A stretch of 64,000 bases of DNA. Source: UBA1926 sp002337215. GTDB lineage: Bacteria; Planctomycetota; Phycisphaerae; Phycisphaerales; UBA1924. Location: positions 1 through 64,000 of the forward strand of contig CAXBAF010000022.1 of NCBI GenBank assembly GCA_963973795.1, given 5' to 3'. The notes beneath the pieces are model-generated. The model was not told the DNA's origin. It made no database searches and saw only the letters and a program-made list of their open reading frames with translations. Position 1 is the stretch's first letter, and the number at the start of each line of letters is the position of its first letter. Position numbers and translations under genes: made by a program. Positions 54,141-62,909 of the stretch are shown here, piece by piece.

Positions 54141-55442
54141 ATGGCCGACGACGCAGCGGAGAACGCGCACCAATCCGGGACAGGGGGCGGGACGGGCGAG
54201 CACGCCGAGGGCGAGTCTGCTCGGACGATCGGCTGGCGCGATCTGCACCTCTGGCAGATCCAGCCCGTGCGGGACGTGCTGCTCGCGCTCGCGGTCGTGG
54301 GGCTCTTCCTGCTCGGCGAGGCGACGAGCGTGGTCACCGTGCCGCTGCTGCTGGCGATCCTGCTTGCGTACCTGTTCGAGCCGGTGATCGCCTGGCTGGA
54401 AACGAAGACCAGATTCAGCCGGCCCGCGGTGGTGGGGGGGCTGATCGGCGCGACGGTGCTGCTGGTGGTCGTGCCGAGCGTGGTCGGCATCACGGTGGGG
54501 GTGACGCAGTTCGTGGGCCTGCTGGGCTCGACGGGCGACCGCGTCGGGATGGTGTACGAGTCCGTGCGCGCGCCGAACGATGAGCAGCTCGCCCAGAAGG
54601 TGATCGACGAGGCGGGGCCCGCCTGGGGCTGGATCCGCGATCGTCTGCTCGAGAACGGGACCAACGAGGACCTGCAGCCGGTCCTGAAGTCGCTGACGGA
54701 TCGGCTCAAAGAGGGCGCGGCGAGCGCGGTGGGCTCGACGGCGGACTTCGGCGTCGAGGCGGTGCAGGGCGTGCTCGCGTTCGTGGGCGGGGTGTTCAGC
54801 GTCGCGTTCGGGATCTTCCTGACCGGGTTCTTCTTCTACTTTGTGTCGACGGGCTGGGTCGGCGTCAAGGGCTTCGCGCGCAACCTGCTCCCCGAGCGGC
54901 ACAAGGACCGGATCGTGGACCTCGCGGGCAAGTGCGACGCTGTGATCAGCGGGTTCGTGCGCGGGCGGCTCACGATCGCGTTTTTCCAGAGCATCGTGTT
55001 CAGCGTTGCGTACTTTGTGATCGGTGTCCCCGCGGCGTTCATCGTCGGGCCGGCGGTCGCGATCCTCTCGATCGTGCCCTATCTCGCGTTGGTGGGCATC
55101 CCGATCTCGGTGGGCCTGCTCTGGCTCGAGGGCTACGACGGGCTGCGGGGCAACTGGTGGTGGGTCGTGGGCGCCCCGATGGTGGTCTACTTTGTGGGCC
55201 AGGCCCTCGACGACTACGTGTGGACCCCGATCATCCAGGGCAAGAGCACGAACATGGACACGCCCACGATTCTCTTTGCGACGCTCGCGGGGGGGGCGCT
55301 CTTCGGGGTGTTCGGGATGCTGATCGCGATCCCGATTGCGGCGTGCGTGAAGATCCTGATCGTCGAGTTGCTCTGGCCGGCCTTCAAGGACTGGGCCGAG
55401 GGGCGGAGCGAGGACCCGCTGCCGCTCGAGCGGGCGAAGTGA
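54141..55442 (+). CDS. AI-2E family transporter
   Basis: The predicted product has 433 residues and about eight membrane helices. Family landmarks are LLLAILLAYLFEPVIAWLE, FLTGFFFYFVSTGWVGV, VISGFVRGRLTIAFFQSIVFSVAYFVIGVP, and LDDYVWTPIIQGKSTNMDTPTILFATLAGGALFGVFGML. The family (PF01594) includes E. coli TqsA and other exporters, but most members have no assigned substrate. The first ~35 residues are polar. The stop is next to the convergent HEXXH gene. Confidence 0.92.
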   Translation: MADDAAENAHQSGTGGGTGEHAEGESARTIGWRDLHLWQIQPVRDVLLALAVVGLFLLGEATSVVTVPLLLAILLAYLFEPVIAWLETKTRFSRPAVVGGLIGATVLLVVVPSVVGITVGVTQFVGLLGSTGDRVGMVYESVRAPNDEQLAQKVIDEAGPAWGWIRDRLLENGTNEDLQPVLKSLTDRLKEGAASAVGSTADFGVEAVQGVLAFVGGVFSVAFGIFLTGFFFYFVSTGWVGVKGFARNLLPERHKDRIVDLAGKCDAVISGFVRGRLTIAFFQSIVFSVAYFVIGVPAAFIVGPAVAILSIVPYLALVGIPISVGLLWLEGYDGLRGNWWWVVGAPMVVYFVGQALDDYVWTPIIQGKSTNMDTPTILFATLAGGALFGVFGMLIAIPIAACVKILIVELLWPAFKDWAEGRSEDPLPLERAK

Positions 55443-55445
55443 GGC

Positions 55446-56018
55446 TCAATCATCGAGGAATGGCAGCAGCTCGGGGGGGATCTGTTTGAGTCCCCGGCGG
55501 GCGGCCTTCGCGACGGCGTAGCGGAGCGAGTCGCGCATGCGCGCATGGACGCGGTCGGTCACGTTCAGCCCTTCGGCCTCCATTGTGTCGATCGCGAACT
55601 TCCAGGCGTGGTATTCCTCGAGGCAGCGGGGCTTGTAGGTCTTGAACCCGATCGCGTGGTGGCCGATCTCGTGCAGGAAGATCGCGCACGACATGGGACC
55701 CTTCGGTTTGGGTGATTCGAGGAGGCGGGCAACGGTTCCGTCCTGGTAGGTCACCTGCCAGGCGACGCCCGACATGCTCGTGCGCCACTTTCGGACGCGG
55801 ACGCCGTAGTGCTTGAGCATGCGGCGTTCGAGCTCGGCGTAGCGGGCGGCCATCGAGCCCGGCGCGGGGGCGGTTCTGGGCCGGGACTGTGCGCCCGCGG
55901 CGGATCGCTTCGGGGCGGGTTTCGGCCTGCGCTTCCGGGTCGGATTTCGGCTCGGCTTGGGGCGCAGCATCTCCCAGAGATTCTGGGGGAACGGGATGGT
56001 GCTGCGGCGTTTGGGCAT
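55446..56018 (-). CDS. Small HEXXH zincin-like protein
   Basis: The predicted product has 190 residues. After a basic Pro/Arg-rich N-terminus (~1-55), residues ~56-190 form a compact domain with HEIGH at 116-120 and Glu134/Glu135 downstream (RCLEEYHAWKFAIDTME), the layout of a gluzincin-type metallopeptidase. No signal peptide is present, so it is expected in the cytoplasm. It begins 14 nt after fmt on the same strand, in an operon with def and fmt that acts on protein N-termini. Protease activity is inferred from the motif only; similar motifs occur in ImmA/IrrE-like proteins. Confidence 0.75.
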   Translation of the reverse strand: MPKRRSTIPFPQNLWEMLRPKPSRNPTRKRRPKPAPKRSAAGAQSRPRTAPAPGSMAARYAELERRMLKHYGVRVRKWRTSMSGVAWQVTYQDGTVARLLESPKPKGPMSCAIFLHEIGHHAIGFKTYKPRCLEEYHAWKFAIDTMEAEGLNVTDRVHARMRDSLRYAVAKAARRGLKQIPPELLPFLDD

Positions 56019-56032
56019 GGTGTTTGATGCGA

Positions 56033-56983
56033 TCAGGTCGCGGGAGGCTGGGTCAGCGTATCGCCTTTCTGCACCGACCTGCCTCGGGCGAAGTCGGCCC
56101 AGGGCATCGGCTTCTTGCCGGGGGGCTGCACCTCGATCGCGCGGAGGGCTGTCCCCGGGGCGCAGGCGATGAGGCCCGACTTTTCATCGATGATCGTGCC
56201 AGGCGGGTCGGCCCCGTCTCGTTGTTGGGAATCGGCGCGGAGGATCTTCAGGGGCTGGTCGTTGTAGCACACCGTGACGGAGGGCCAGGGGCTGTAGCCG
56301 TTGACCTTGCACCGGCAGATGTCTGCGTCGTCGCGGAAGTCGATCCGACCATCTGACTTGGACATCTTGGGGGCGAGCGTGACCAGCGATTCGTTCTGTT
56401 TGCTTGGCTCGAGGGTGCGGGACTCGTGCCTGGCGAGGACGTCCAGGACGAGATCGGGGCCGTCGGCGGCGAGGAGTTCCTCGAGGTCCGCCTTGGTCTG
56501 GGTTGGTTCGATGGGTCTGCGGGATTGGCCGAGGATCAGCCCGGCGTCCATGCGGTCGGCGAGGGTGATGACGGAGTTCCCGGTCTCGGCGTCACCCGCG
56601 ACGATGGCGGCGTTGATGGGGGCGGCGCCGCGCCAGCGGGGGAGGATCGAGGCGTGGAGGTTCATCGAGAAGCGGTCGGCCAGCAGTTCGGGGCTGAGTT
56701 TCTGGCCGAACGCGATGATGACCCAGGCGAGGTCCGGGTCGCCCGCGTTGTGCGCGCGGATCTGGTCCCTGACCTGGGGTTCGTTGACGTTCTCGGGCTT
56801 GTAGATCGGGGTGTCGGGCAGGTGCTCGGCGGCCCACGCGGCGATGGGGGTGGGGGTGAGCGACTTGCCCCGTCCCGCCTTGCGGTCGGGCTGGGTGACG
56901 ACGGCGGTGATGGTGTGCTGCTGCGCCAGCGCGGTGAGCGTGGGGAGGCCGAACGCGCCGGATCCGAAGTAGATGATGTTCAC
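56033..56983 (-). CDS. fmt: Methionyl-tRNA formyltransferase
   Basis: The predicted product has 316 residues, standard for the family. Landmarks are IIYFGSGAFGLPTL at the N-terminus, the formyl-transfer motif NLHASILPRWRGAAPI, GNSVITLADRMDAGLIL, and the C-terminal GYSPWPSVTV region that grips tRNA. It formylates Met-tRNAi for initiation. GTG start. It follows def by 27 nt, the common def-fmt pairing, and precedes the HEXXH gene. Confidence 0.96.
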   Translation of the reverse strand: MNIIYFGSGAFGLPTLTALAQQHTITAVVTQPDRKAGRGKSLTPTPIAAWAAEHLPDTPIYKPENVNEPQVRDQIRAHNAGDPDLAWVIIAFGQKLSPELLADRFSMNLHASILPRWRGAAPINAAIVAGDAETGNSVITLADRMDAGLILGQSRRPIEPTQTKADLEELLAADGPDLVLDVLARHESRTLEPSKQNESLVTLAPKMSKSDGRIDFRDDADICRCKVNGYSPWPSVTVCYNDQPLKILRADSQQRDGADPPGTIIDEKSGLIACAPGTALRAIEVQPPGKKPMPWADFARGRSVQKGDTLTQPPAT

Positions 56984-57010
56984 GGGGCGGGGCCTCTGTT
57001 CTCGGCGACG

Positions 57011-57628
57011 CTACTTGATCGCGGCGTTTTCGAGTTTCTCGAGTTTGGTGCGGATGCGGAGACGGTCGGGTTTGGTCATCCGGTCGAGGATGAGGACGCC
57101 GTCGAGGTGGTCGGCCTCGTGCTGCCAGCAGCGGGCGAGCAATCCGGTTGCTTTTCGGGTGATCCGATCGCCGTTCCGGTCGGTATAGGCCATGGTGATG
57201 GTGGGTGGGCGCGCGACGTCGCCGAAGACACCGGGGAGGCTGAGGCAGCCTTCTTCCATGAACTCGCGGTCGCCCTGGGGCCTTGAGAGAACGGGGTTGA
57301 TGTAGATCTCTGGTCCATCGGTGGCGGTTTGGATGGCCGAGTCGGTGTCGAGGTTGCGCTCGTCGTCGGCGGGCACGTCGGCCACGAATAGTCGCCATGA
57401 GAGGCCCACCTGCGGGGCTGCGAGGCCGATGCCGGGCGCGTCGCGCATGAGCTGGATCATTTTTTCACCGGCGGCGACGATGGGTGCGATCGCGGCGGGG
57501 TCGGCGTCGATGTTCGCGGCTTTCCTGCGGAGCACATCGGCGGGATAGTGGACGATCGTGAGCATCGCGGGGTCGACGTCCGCCGGGGGCGGGTTTGGTG
57601 TATCGGGCTTGTGGGGCATACACAGCAT
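57011..57628 (-). CDS. def: Peptide deformylase
   Basis: The predicted product has 205 residues if it starts at the ATG at 57628; the conserved part begins at Met22 (MLTIVHYP), so a shorter start (57565) is possible. The three deformylase motifs are complete: GIGLAAPQVG, EEGCLSLPG, and QHEADHLDG, which bind the active-site metal through Cys and two His. The enzyme removes the N-formyl group that fmt adds. It heads the def-fmt-HEXXH operon. No clear ribosome-binding site. Confidence 0.96.
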   Translation of the reverse strand: MLCMPHKPDTPNPPPADVDPAMLTIVHYPADVLRRKAANIDADPAAIAPIVAAGEKMIQLMRDAPGIGLAAPQVGLSWRLFVADVPADDERNLDTDSAIQTATDGPEIYINPVLSRPQGDREFMEEGCLSLPGVFGDVARPPTITMAYTDRNGDRITRKATGLLARCWQHEADHLDGVLILDRMTKPDRLRIRTKLEKLENAAIK

Positions 57629-57922
57629 CCTAGAACAGGGCGTCGGGATTGGTTGGCGTGCCGTCGGGTCAGATCGCGGGCCGGGACTGGTATTGGGGTT
57701 GGGGCCGGGATCGGCATGGAAGCTGGATCGGGTGCGGATTCGCCGCGGGTGCCTCTCAGCGGGTCGCTCGCGCTAAACTGATGGTCTCCCGTTGCCGAGC
57801 CCAGACCGGGCTTGGTGGGGGGACGCAAGGGCGGGGCGAGTTGTTGGGGGTTGGGTGCTCGGCCTCGCCGGGCGGCGGAAGAATGAAGACGGGTGCCCTG
57901 CGCCCGATGGGAGTGTTGGGCT

Positions 57923-59416
57923 TTGGCGCTATTCGGAAAGAAAAAAGGCGACGACGCGGGCAACGGCGACGGTGGCGATGGAACCCCCGGGAACGGTGGT
58001 TTCAGCCCCGAGAAGGCGCGGGTGTTCTTCGATCGGGCGAAGACAACGCACGACACGCTGAACTATCCGTACGCCGCCCAGCTCTGGCTCAACGGGCTCG
58101 CGCAGGACCCGTCGAGCATCGAGGGCTTCCAGGGGTTCTTCAATTCGATCCAGGCGTACGCCAACGAAGAGGGCAAGAAGGCGAACGGCAAGGAGATCGG
58201 CAAGGGCCTGAGCGGGCAGGGGCAGATTCTCAAGTATCAGCAAGCGCTGCTCAACTGGGGGCTCAAGCCCACGAGCGGGTCGGCGACGCTCAAGGCGGCG
58301 GAAGCGTCGGCGGGGCTCGGGCTGACGGAGATCACGACGATTCTTGGTCAGCGGGCGATGCAGTTCGCGCGGCAGGAAGAGAAGCCGAAAAAGGACGTGT
58401 GGGTCAAGCTGCTGGACATCTTCGACCAGGCCGATGCGTTCGACCTCGCGGTTGAGGCCGGTCAGACGGCGATGAACCTCGATCCGTCGGACGGGAATCT
58501 CGCGGCGCGTGTCAAAGAGATGCTCGCGTCATCGGCGATCAAGCGGGGCAAGTTCGAGGAGACGAAGGGCCAGGAGGGGGGCTTCCGTCAGAGCATCCGC
58601 GACGCGGGGAAGCAGCAGGACCTCGAGGCGGAGGACGCGATCGTCAAGACGGGCGACGTGAAAGACCGTCTGGTGGCGGTGAAGAAGAAGGAATACGAGG
58701 AGCGTCCGGACGATCAGCCGACGGTCGAGGCCTACGCGCGGGCGCTGCTCGATCGGGGCAAGCCGCAGGACGAGCTCAAGGCATTGCTGCTGTTCAAGAA
58801 GGCTTTTGAGGAGACGGGTCAGTTCCGCATGCGGCAGCGGCAGGGCGAGGTGCAGCTGCGCATCGACCGGCGGATGATCCGGACACTCAAGGCGCAGGCG
58901 GCGGCGAAGCCGGACGATGAGAAGATCGCCTCGAAGCTCGCGGACGCCATCAAGGCGATGCAGGACAAGCAGGTCGAGGAGTTGAAGCTCCAGGTCGAAA
59001 ACTACCCGACGAACATGGGGATCAAGTTCGAGCTCGGCAAGATCCTCCACGAGAAGGGCGAGCACAACGAGGCGATCGGGCTGTTCCAGAAGGCCGAGGA
59101 AGACCCCCAGCACCGCAAGGCCGTGCTGCGGTACAAGGCCGAGGCGTTCCACGCGATCGGCTGGGCGGCCGAGGCGATCGACACCTATCGGGCGGCGCTG
59201 GATGGCGTGGGCGACGAGGGGAGCGAGATCGCGATGGAACTCCGGTACGGCCTGCTGACGGCGCTGCAGGAGAAGGCGGACGGCGATCGGGATATCGGTG
59301 CGGCGGAAGAGGCCGACCGGATCGCGTCACAGATCGCGATGAAGCGTTTCGATTACAGGGACATTGTGGAGCGGCGGCAGGCGATCAAGGACCTGATCAA
59401 GGAACTGCGGGCCTGA
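57923..59416 (+). CDS. TPR-repeat protein
   Basis: The predicted product has 497 residues from a TTG at 57923 (GGGAG 9 nt upstream), giving the N-terminus LALFGKKKGDD. The frame opens at 57893. After a Gly/Asp linker the protein is almost wholly helical: TPR-like pairs at ~35-70, 170-210 and 380-460 (LGKILHEKGEHNEAIGLFQKA, KAEAFHAIGWAAEAIDTYRAAL). A charged coiled region (~235-300, DLEAEDAIVKTGDVKDRLVAVKKKEYEERPDD) lies between. It is cytoplasmic with no signal peptide, and its partner is unknown. The ~295 bp upstream (57629-57922) hold only G-rich low-complexity sequence and the divergent def promoter region. kdsB follows after 34 nt. Confidence 0.8.
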   Translation: MALFGKKKGDDAGNGDGGDGTPGNGGFSPEKARVFFDRAKTTHDTLNYPYAAQLWLNGLAQDPSSIEGFQGFFNSIQAYANEEGKKANGKEIGKGLSGQGQILKYQQALLNWGLKPTSGSATLKAAEASAGLGLTEITTILGQRAMQFARQEEKPKKDVWVKLLDIFDQADAFDLAVEAGQTAMNLDPSDGNLAARVKEMLASSAIKRGKFEETKGQEGGFRQSIRDAGKQQDLEAEDAIVKTGDVKDRLVAVKKKEYEERPDDQPTVEAYARALLDRGKPQDELKALLLFKKAFEETGQFRMRQRQGEVQLRIDRRMIRTLKAQAAAKPDDEKIASKLADAIKAMQDKQVEELKLQVENYPTNMGIKFELGKILHEKGEHNEAIGLFQKAEEDPQHRKAVLRYKAEAFHAIGWAAEAIDTYRAALDGVGDEGSEIAMELRYGLLTALQEKADGDRDIGAAEEADRIASQIAMKRFDYRDIVERRQAIKDLIKELRA

Positions 59417-59450
59417 CGCGGGCCGCGGGTTCTCTGCAGGAGGTCCTCTG

Positions 59451-60203
59451 ATGAGCAAAGCGACGGCGATCATCCCGGCCCGCATGGGCTCGACGCGATT
59501 CCCCGGCAAGGCCCTCGCGGCCGAGACCGGGACGCCGATGGTGGTCCACGTGTGTCAGCAGGCGGCGCAGGCCGAGTCGATCGACCAGGTCGTCGTGGCG
59601 ACGGACGCCGACGAGATCGCGGACGCGGTGGTCGAGGCGGGGTTCGGGGCGGTGATGACGGGGAATCACCCGAACGGCACGAGCCGGCTGTCGGAGGCCG
59701 GGGAACTCCTGGGTCTGGACGAGTCTGCGATCGTCGTGAACGTCCAGGGCGATGAGCCTGAGGTGGACCCGGGGCTGATCGATGCGGCGATTCTGGCGCT
59801 GGCGAGCGGGGCGTCTGTGGGGACGGTGGCGGTGCCGTTCGGCGAGGGCGAAGACCCGGCGGATCCGAACATCGTCAAGGCGATCGTGGGTGTTGTTGGG
59901 AAGAAGAAGATCGCGCCGGGGCTTCTGTTCACGCGGGGCGTGACGCCGTACCGGCGGGATGAGTCGATCGAGATCACGCCGCTGAAGCATGTCGGGCTGT
60001 ATGCGTACAGCCTCGGCAGCCTTTTCGGGTATCTGTCGATGAAGCCGACCCCGCTGGAGCAGGCCGAGCAATTGGAGCAGTTGCGTTGGCTGGAACACGG
60101 GCTTCGCATCGCGGTGGCGGTCCGGGAAAGTGCGCCGGTGGGGATCGATACGCCGGAGGAATACGCGGCTTTTGTGAAAAGGTGGGGCTCGTCTCGGGGT
60201 TGA
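59451..60203 (+). CDS. kdsB: CMP-Kdo synthetase (3-deoxy-manno-octulosonate cytidylyltransferase)
   Basis: The predicted product has 250 residues. Motifs are AIIPARMGSTRFPGKAL (CTP-binding loop), VVVATDADEIADAV, SRLSEAGELL, and VVNVQGDEPEVDPGLID with the metal-binding Asp. KHVGLYAYS and PLEQAEQLEQLRWLEHG follow. It activates Kdo with CTP for lipopolysaccharide assembly. AGGAGG precedes the ATG. pyrG, which makes its substrate CTP, is the next gene, 37 nt away; the same kdsB-pyrG order is known in Chlamydia, another PVC-superphylum lineage. Confidence 0.96.
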   Translation: MSKATAIIPARMGSTRFPGKALAAETGTPMVVHVCQQAAQAESIDQVVVATDADEIADAVVEAGFGAVMTGNHPNGTSRLSEAGELLGLDESAIVVNVQGDEPEVDPGLIDAAILALASGASVGTVAVPFGEGEDPADPNIVKAIVGVVGKKKIAPGLLFTRGVTPYRRDESIEITPLKHVGLYAYSLGSLFGYLSMKPTPLEQAEQLEQLRWLEHGLRIAVAVRESAPVGIDTPEEYAAFVKRWGSSRG

Positions 60204-60240
60204 GGCTGCCAATCGGCGCGCCGATTTGGTACGATCGGAC

Positions 60241-62259
60241 ATGCCCCACTCGGAAATCGAGCCGCGATCGTCTCGCCAGCAACCTTTGACCCGGTCTGGG
60301 ACCCACTCCGGGAACCAGACGGGGAATCAGTCGGGGAATCGGTCTGATTCCAGATCTGGTCGGAGGGGCAATCCCCCCACGCCGTCGGACGAGACCGGGG
60401 CGGGGGGCGACTCGCTGCTGGGGCGGGCGGGTCATAGCCGATCGACGAGCACGGAGTTTTACAGCCCGATGCCCGATGGGTACCGCCCCGGGTTTCACAA
60501 GTATGTGTTCGTCGTCGGGACGGTGATGAGCGGGCTGGGCAAGGGGATCTTCGCCTCGAGCCTCGCGAAGATGCTCAAAGACAAGGGGCTGACGGTCGCG
60601 CCGATCAAGATGGAGGGCTACCTCAATCTCGACTCGGGCACGCTGAATCCCTACCGGCACGGCGAGGTGTTCGTCCTCGATGATGGCACCGAATGCGACA
60701 TGGACCTGGGCACCTACGAGCGGATGCTCGACCAGAACCTGACGCGCCGCAACTTCGTGACCAGCGGGCAGATCTACCACGAGATCCTCGACCGCGAGCG
60801 GCAGGGGGTCTATCTCGGGCGCGACGTGCAGATGATCCCGCACGTCACGGGCGAGGTGAAGCGCAAGCTGCGGGAACTGGCGCTGCGGGGCGATGGGACC
60901 AACCCTGCGGACGTTGTGTTCGTCGAGGTGGGCGGCACCGTCGGCGATTACGAGAACGGTTTCTACATCGAGGCGCTGCGGGAGTTGGCGTTCGAGGAGG
61001 GCCCCGAGTCGTGCTGCTTCGTGGCGCTGACGTATGTCATCGAGCCGCAGACGCTGGGCGAGCAGAAGAGCAAAGCGGCGCAGCTCGGCATCAAGCGGTT
61101 GATGGAGGCGGGCGTGCAGCCGCAGGTGCTGGCGTGCCGCGCGGGTCGTCGTGTCGACTCGAACGTGCTCGAGAAGATCGCGATGTTCAGCAACGTGCCG
61201 ATGCGTCGGGTGTTCAGCATGCACGACCGCGAGAGCATCTACACGATCCCCGACGACATGCGTCAGGAGGGGCTCGATCGCGAGATCATGAGCCTGATCG
61301 GGCTGCACGACCGGGTGGACGCGGTGCACGAGGACAAGGCCCGGCGGACGTGGGGCGGGTTCGTTGACAAGCTGACGGGCCCGCGCGAGCGGGAGATCAC
61401 GGTCGGCATCACCGGCAAGTACGCCGAGCTGCGGGACGCGTACGCGTCGATCGATAAGTCGCTCGAGCACTGCGGCGCGCACCTGAACGTCAAGATCCAG
61501 CAGCGGTGGATCGACACGACCGACATGACCGACGCGAACGTCGCCGACCGGCTCGCGGGGCTCGACGGCGTGATCGTGCCCGGCGGGTTCGGCTCGCGGG
61601 GTGTCGAGGGCAAGATCGCGTGCGTGAAGCACTGCCGCGAGAACCGGGTGCCCTACCTGGGCATCTGCCTGGGCTTCCAGGTCGCGGTCATCGAGTTCGC
61701 GCGCAACGTGCTCGGGATCGCCGACGCGACGAGCACCGAGTTCGATCCCGAATCGGCGAGCGCCGTCATCAGCGAGCTGCCCGAGCAGAAAGAGATCGAG
61801 GGGCTGGGCGGCACGATGCGGCTCGGCGCCCAAGACGTGAAAGTGACCGCGGGATCGCTCGCGTCCTTCCTGCACGGCGGGAAGACCAGCATCCACGAAC
61901 GCTTCCGCCACCGCTACGAGGTCGAGCCCGCGTGGATCGAGCGGCTCGAGGCCGCGGGGATGATCTTCAGCGGGCGTCACCCCGATGTCCCGATCATGCA
62001 GATGCTCGAGCTGCCGCAGGTCGCGGATTCGGGCCCGGACGGGGACCGCCCTGAGATCAGCCATCCCTACTTCGTCGGGGCGCAGTTCCACCCGGAGCTG
62101 ACGAGCCGGCCTCTGAACCCGCAGCCGGTGTTCATGGGTCTGGTCGCCGCGTCGATTCTCGAGAAGTACCGCGCCGACGACGACGCGTCGGCGAAGATCT
62201 CGAAAGACCCCGCGATCAAGCGGTGGTCCCGGATGCAGAAGTCGGGGCAGACCGTTTGA
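60241..62259 (+). CDS. pyrG: CTP synthase with an N-terminal extension
   Basis: The predicted product has 672 residues from the ATG at 60241, versus ~545 for typical PyrG. The first ~75 residues are a Ser/Gly/Asn/Arg low-complexity extension (SGTHSGNQTGNQSGNRSDSR). The synthetase domain begins near residue 84 (KYVFVVGTVMSGLGKG), and HGEVFVLDDGTECDMDLGTYER and VEVGGTVGDYEN keep the Mg ligands. Several signature residues differ from E. coli (KMEGYLN for KLDPYIN, QKSKAAQ for KTKPTQ). The glutaminase domain is complete: nucleophile Cys in GICLGFQ and the His/Glu pair in QFHPELTS. It aminates UTP to CTP with glutamine. An internal ATG at 60469 could start a shorter form. Confidence 0.93.
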   Translation: MPHSEIEPRSSRQQPLTRSGTHSGNQTGNQSGNRSDSRSGRRGNPPTPSDETGAGGDSLLGRAGHSRSTSTEFYSPMPDGYRPGFHKYVFVVGTVMSGLGKGIFASSLAKMLKDKGLTVAPIKMEGYLNLDSGTLNPYRHGEVFVLDDGTECDMDLGTYERMLDQNLTRRNFVTSGQIYHEILDRERQGVYLGRDVQMIPHVTGEVKRKLRELALRGDGTNPADVVFVEVGGTVGDYENGFYIEALRELAFEEGPESCCFVALTYVIEPQTLGEQKSKAAQLGIKRLMEAGVQPQVLACRAGRRVDSNVLEKIAMFSNVPMRRVFSMHDRESIYTIPDDMRQEGLDREIMSLIGLHDRVDAVHEDKARRTWGGFVDKLTGPREREITVGITGKYAELRDAYASIDKSLEHCGAHLNVKIQQRWIDTTDMTDANVADRLAGLDGVIVPGGFGSRGVEGKIACVKHCRENRVPYLGICLGFQVAVIEFARNVLGIADATSTEFDPESASAVISELPEQKEIEGLGGTMRLGAQDVKVTAGSLASFLHGGKTSIHERFRHRYEVEPAWIERLEAAGMIFSGRHPDVPIMQMLELPQVADSGPDGDRPEISHPYFVGAQFHPELTSRPLNPQPVFMGLVAASILEKYRADDDASAKISKDPAIKRWSRMQKSGQTV

Positions 62260-62309
62260 AGTCACCGGCTTTGGACTGTGGGCCGGACTCGGCCAATCGG
62301 GATCGGTCG

Positions 62310-62906
62310 TCAAACCCGGTCATCCGATCCCGGTCGATCGAACGAGGCGTCGGGCGGGTGGGCGGCGCGTTCGTCGCTGAGCTCGAAGAATGACTGCGGG
62401 CCGAACCCGCCCATGCTCCCGATGACGCTTGTCGGGAACTGCTCGCGCAGGTTCGAGTAGTCGCGGACATTCGCGTTGTAGAACCGCCGCGTGGCCGCGA
62501 GCCGGTCCTCGGTGTTCACGAGTTCATCGTGAAGCTCTCGGAAGTGCCCGTCCGCCTTGAGCTCGGGGTAGTCTTCGGCGATCGCCAGCAGGCGGGTCAG
62601 CGAGGACTCGAGCGCGCGCTCGTCGGCCGACTGGCTCACTGGCGAACTGTCGTTCGCGAGCGCTCTGTTCCGCCGCTCGACGACCGCTCCGAGCGTCTCC
62701 CGTTCGTGGGCCGCGTAGCCCCGGACCGTTTCAACGAGGTTGGGGATCAGGTCGTACCGGCGTTGGAGCTCGACGCGGATGCCGGCCCAGCTCTCGCGGA
62801 TGTGATTGCGGAGGCGCACGAAGCGGTTGTAGATCGCGAACGCCCAGATCATCACCAGCAGCGATGGAAGCCCGACGAGCACGATCACGATGATGAGCGG
62901 TTCCAC
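62310..62906 (-). CDS. lemA: LemA family protein
   Basis: The predicted product has 198 residues with a GTG start 9 nt after GGAG. One N-terminal helix (~3-25, IIVIVLVGLPSLLVMIWAF) is followed by the helical LemA domain: NRFVRLRNHIRESWAGIRVELQRRYDLIPNLVETV and NTEDRLAATRRFYNANVRDYSNLREQFP. The C-terminal ~30 residues are polar and acidic. LemA is a conserved membrane protein of unclear role. It lies 3 nt after the neighbouring membrane protein and is probably co-transcribed with it. Confidence 0.94.
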   Translation of the reverse strand: MEPLIIVIVLVGLPSLLVMIWAFAIYNRFVRLRNHIRESWAGIRVELQRRYDLIPNLVETVRGYAAHERETLGAVVERRNRALANDSSPVSQSADERALESSLTRLLAIAEDYPELKADGHFRELHDELVNTEDRLAATRRFYNANVRDYSNLREQFPTSVIGSMGGFGPQSFFELSDERAAHPPDASFDRPGSDDRV

Positions 62907-62909
62907 GGG

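Noticed and set aside
57629..57922. G-rich direct repeats between def and the TPR gene
   Set aside because: Irregular low-complexity GGTTGGGG-type stretches without regular period, hairpin or riboswitch fold.
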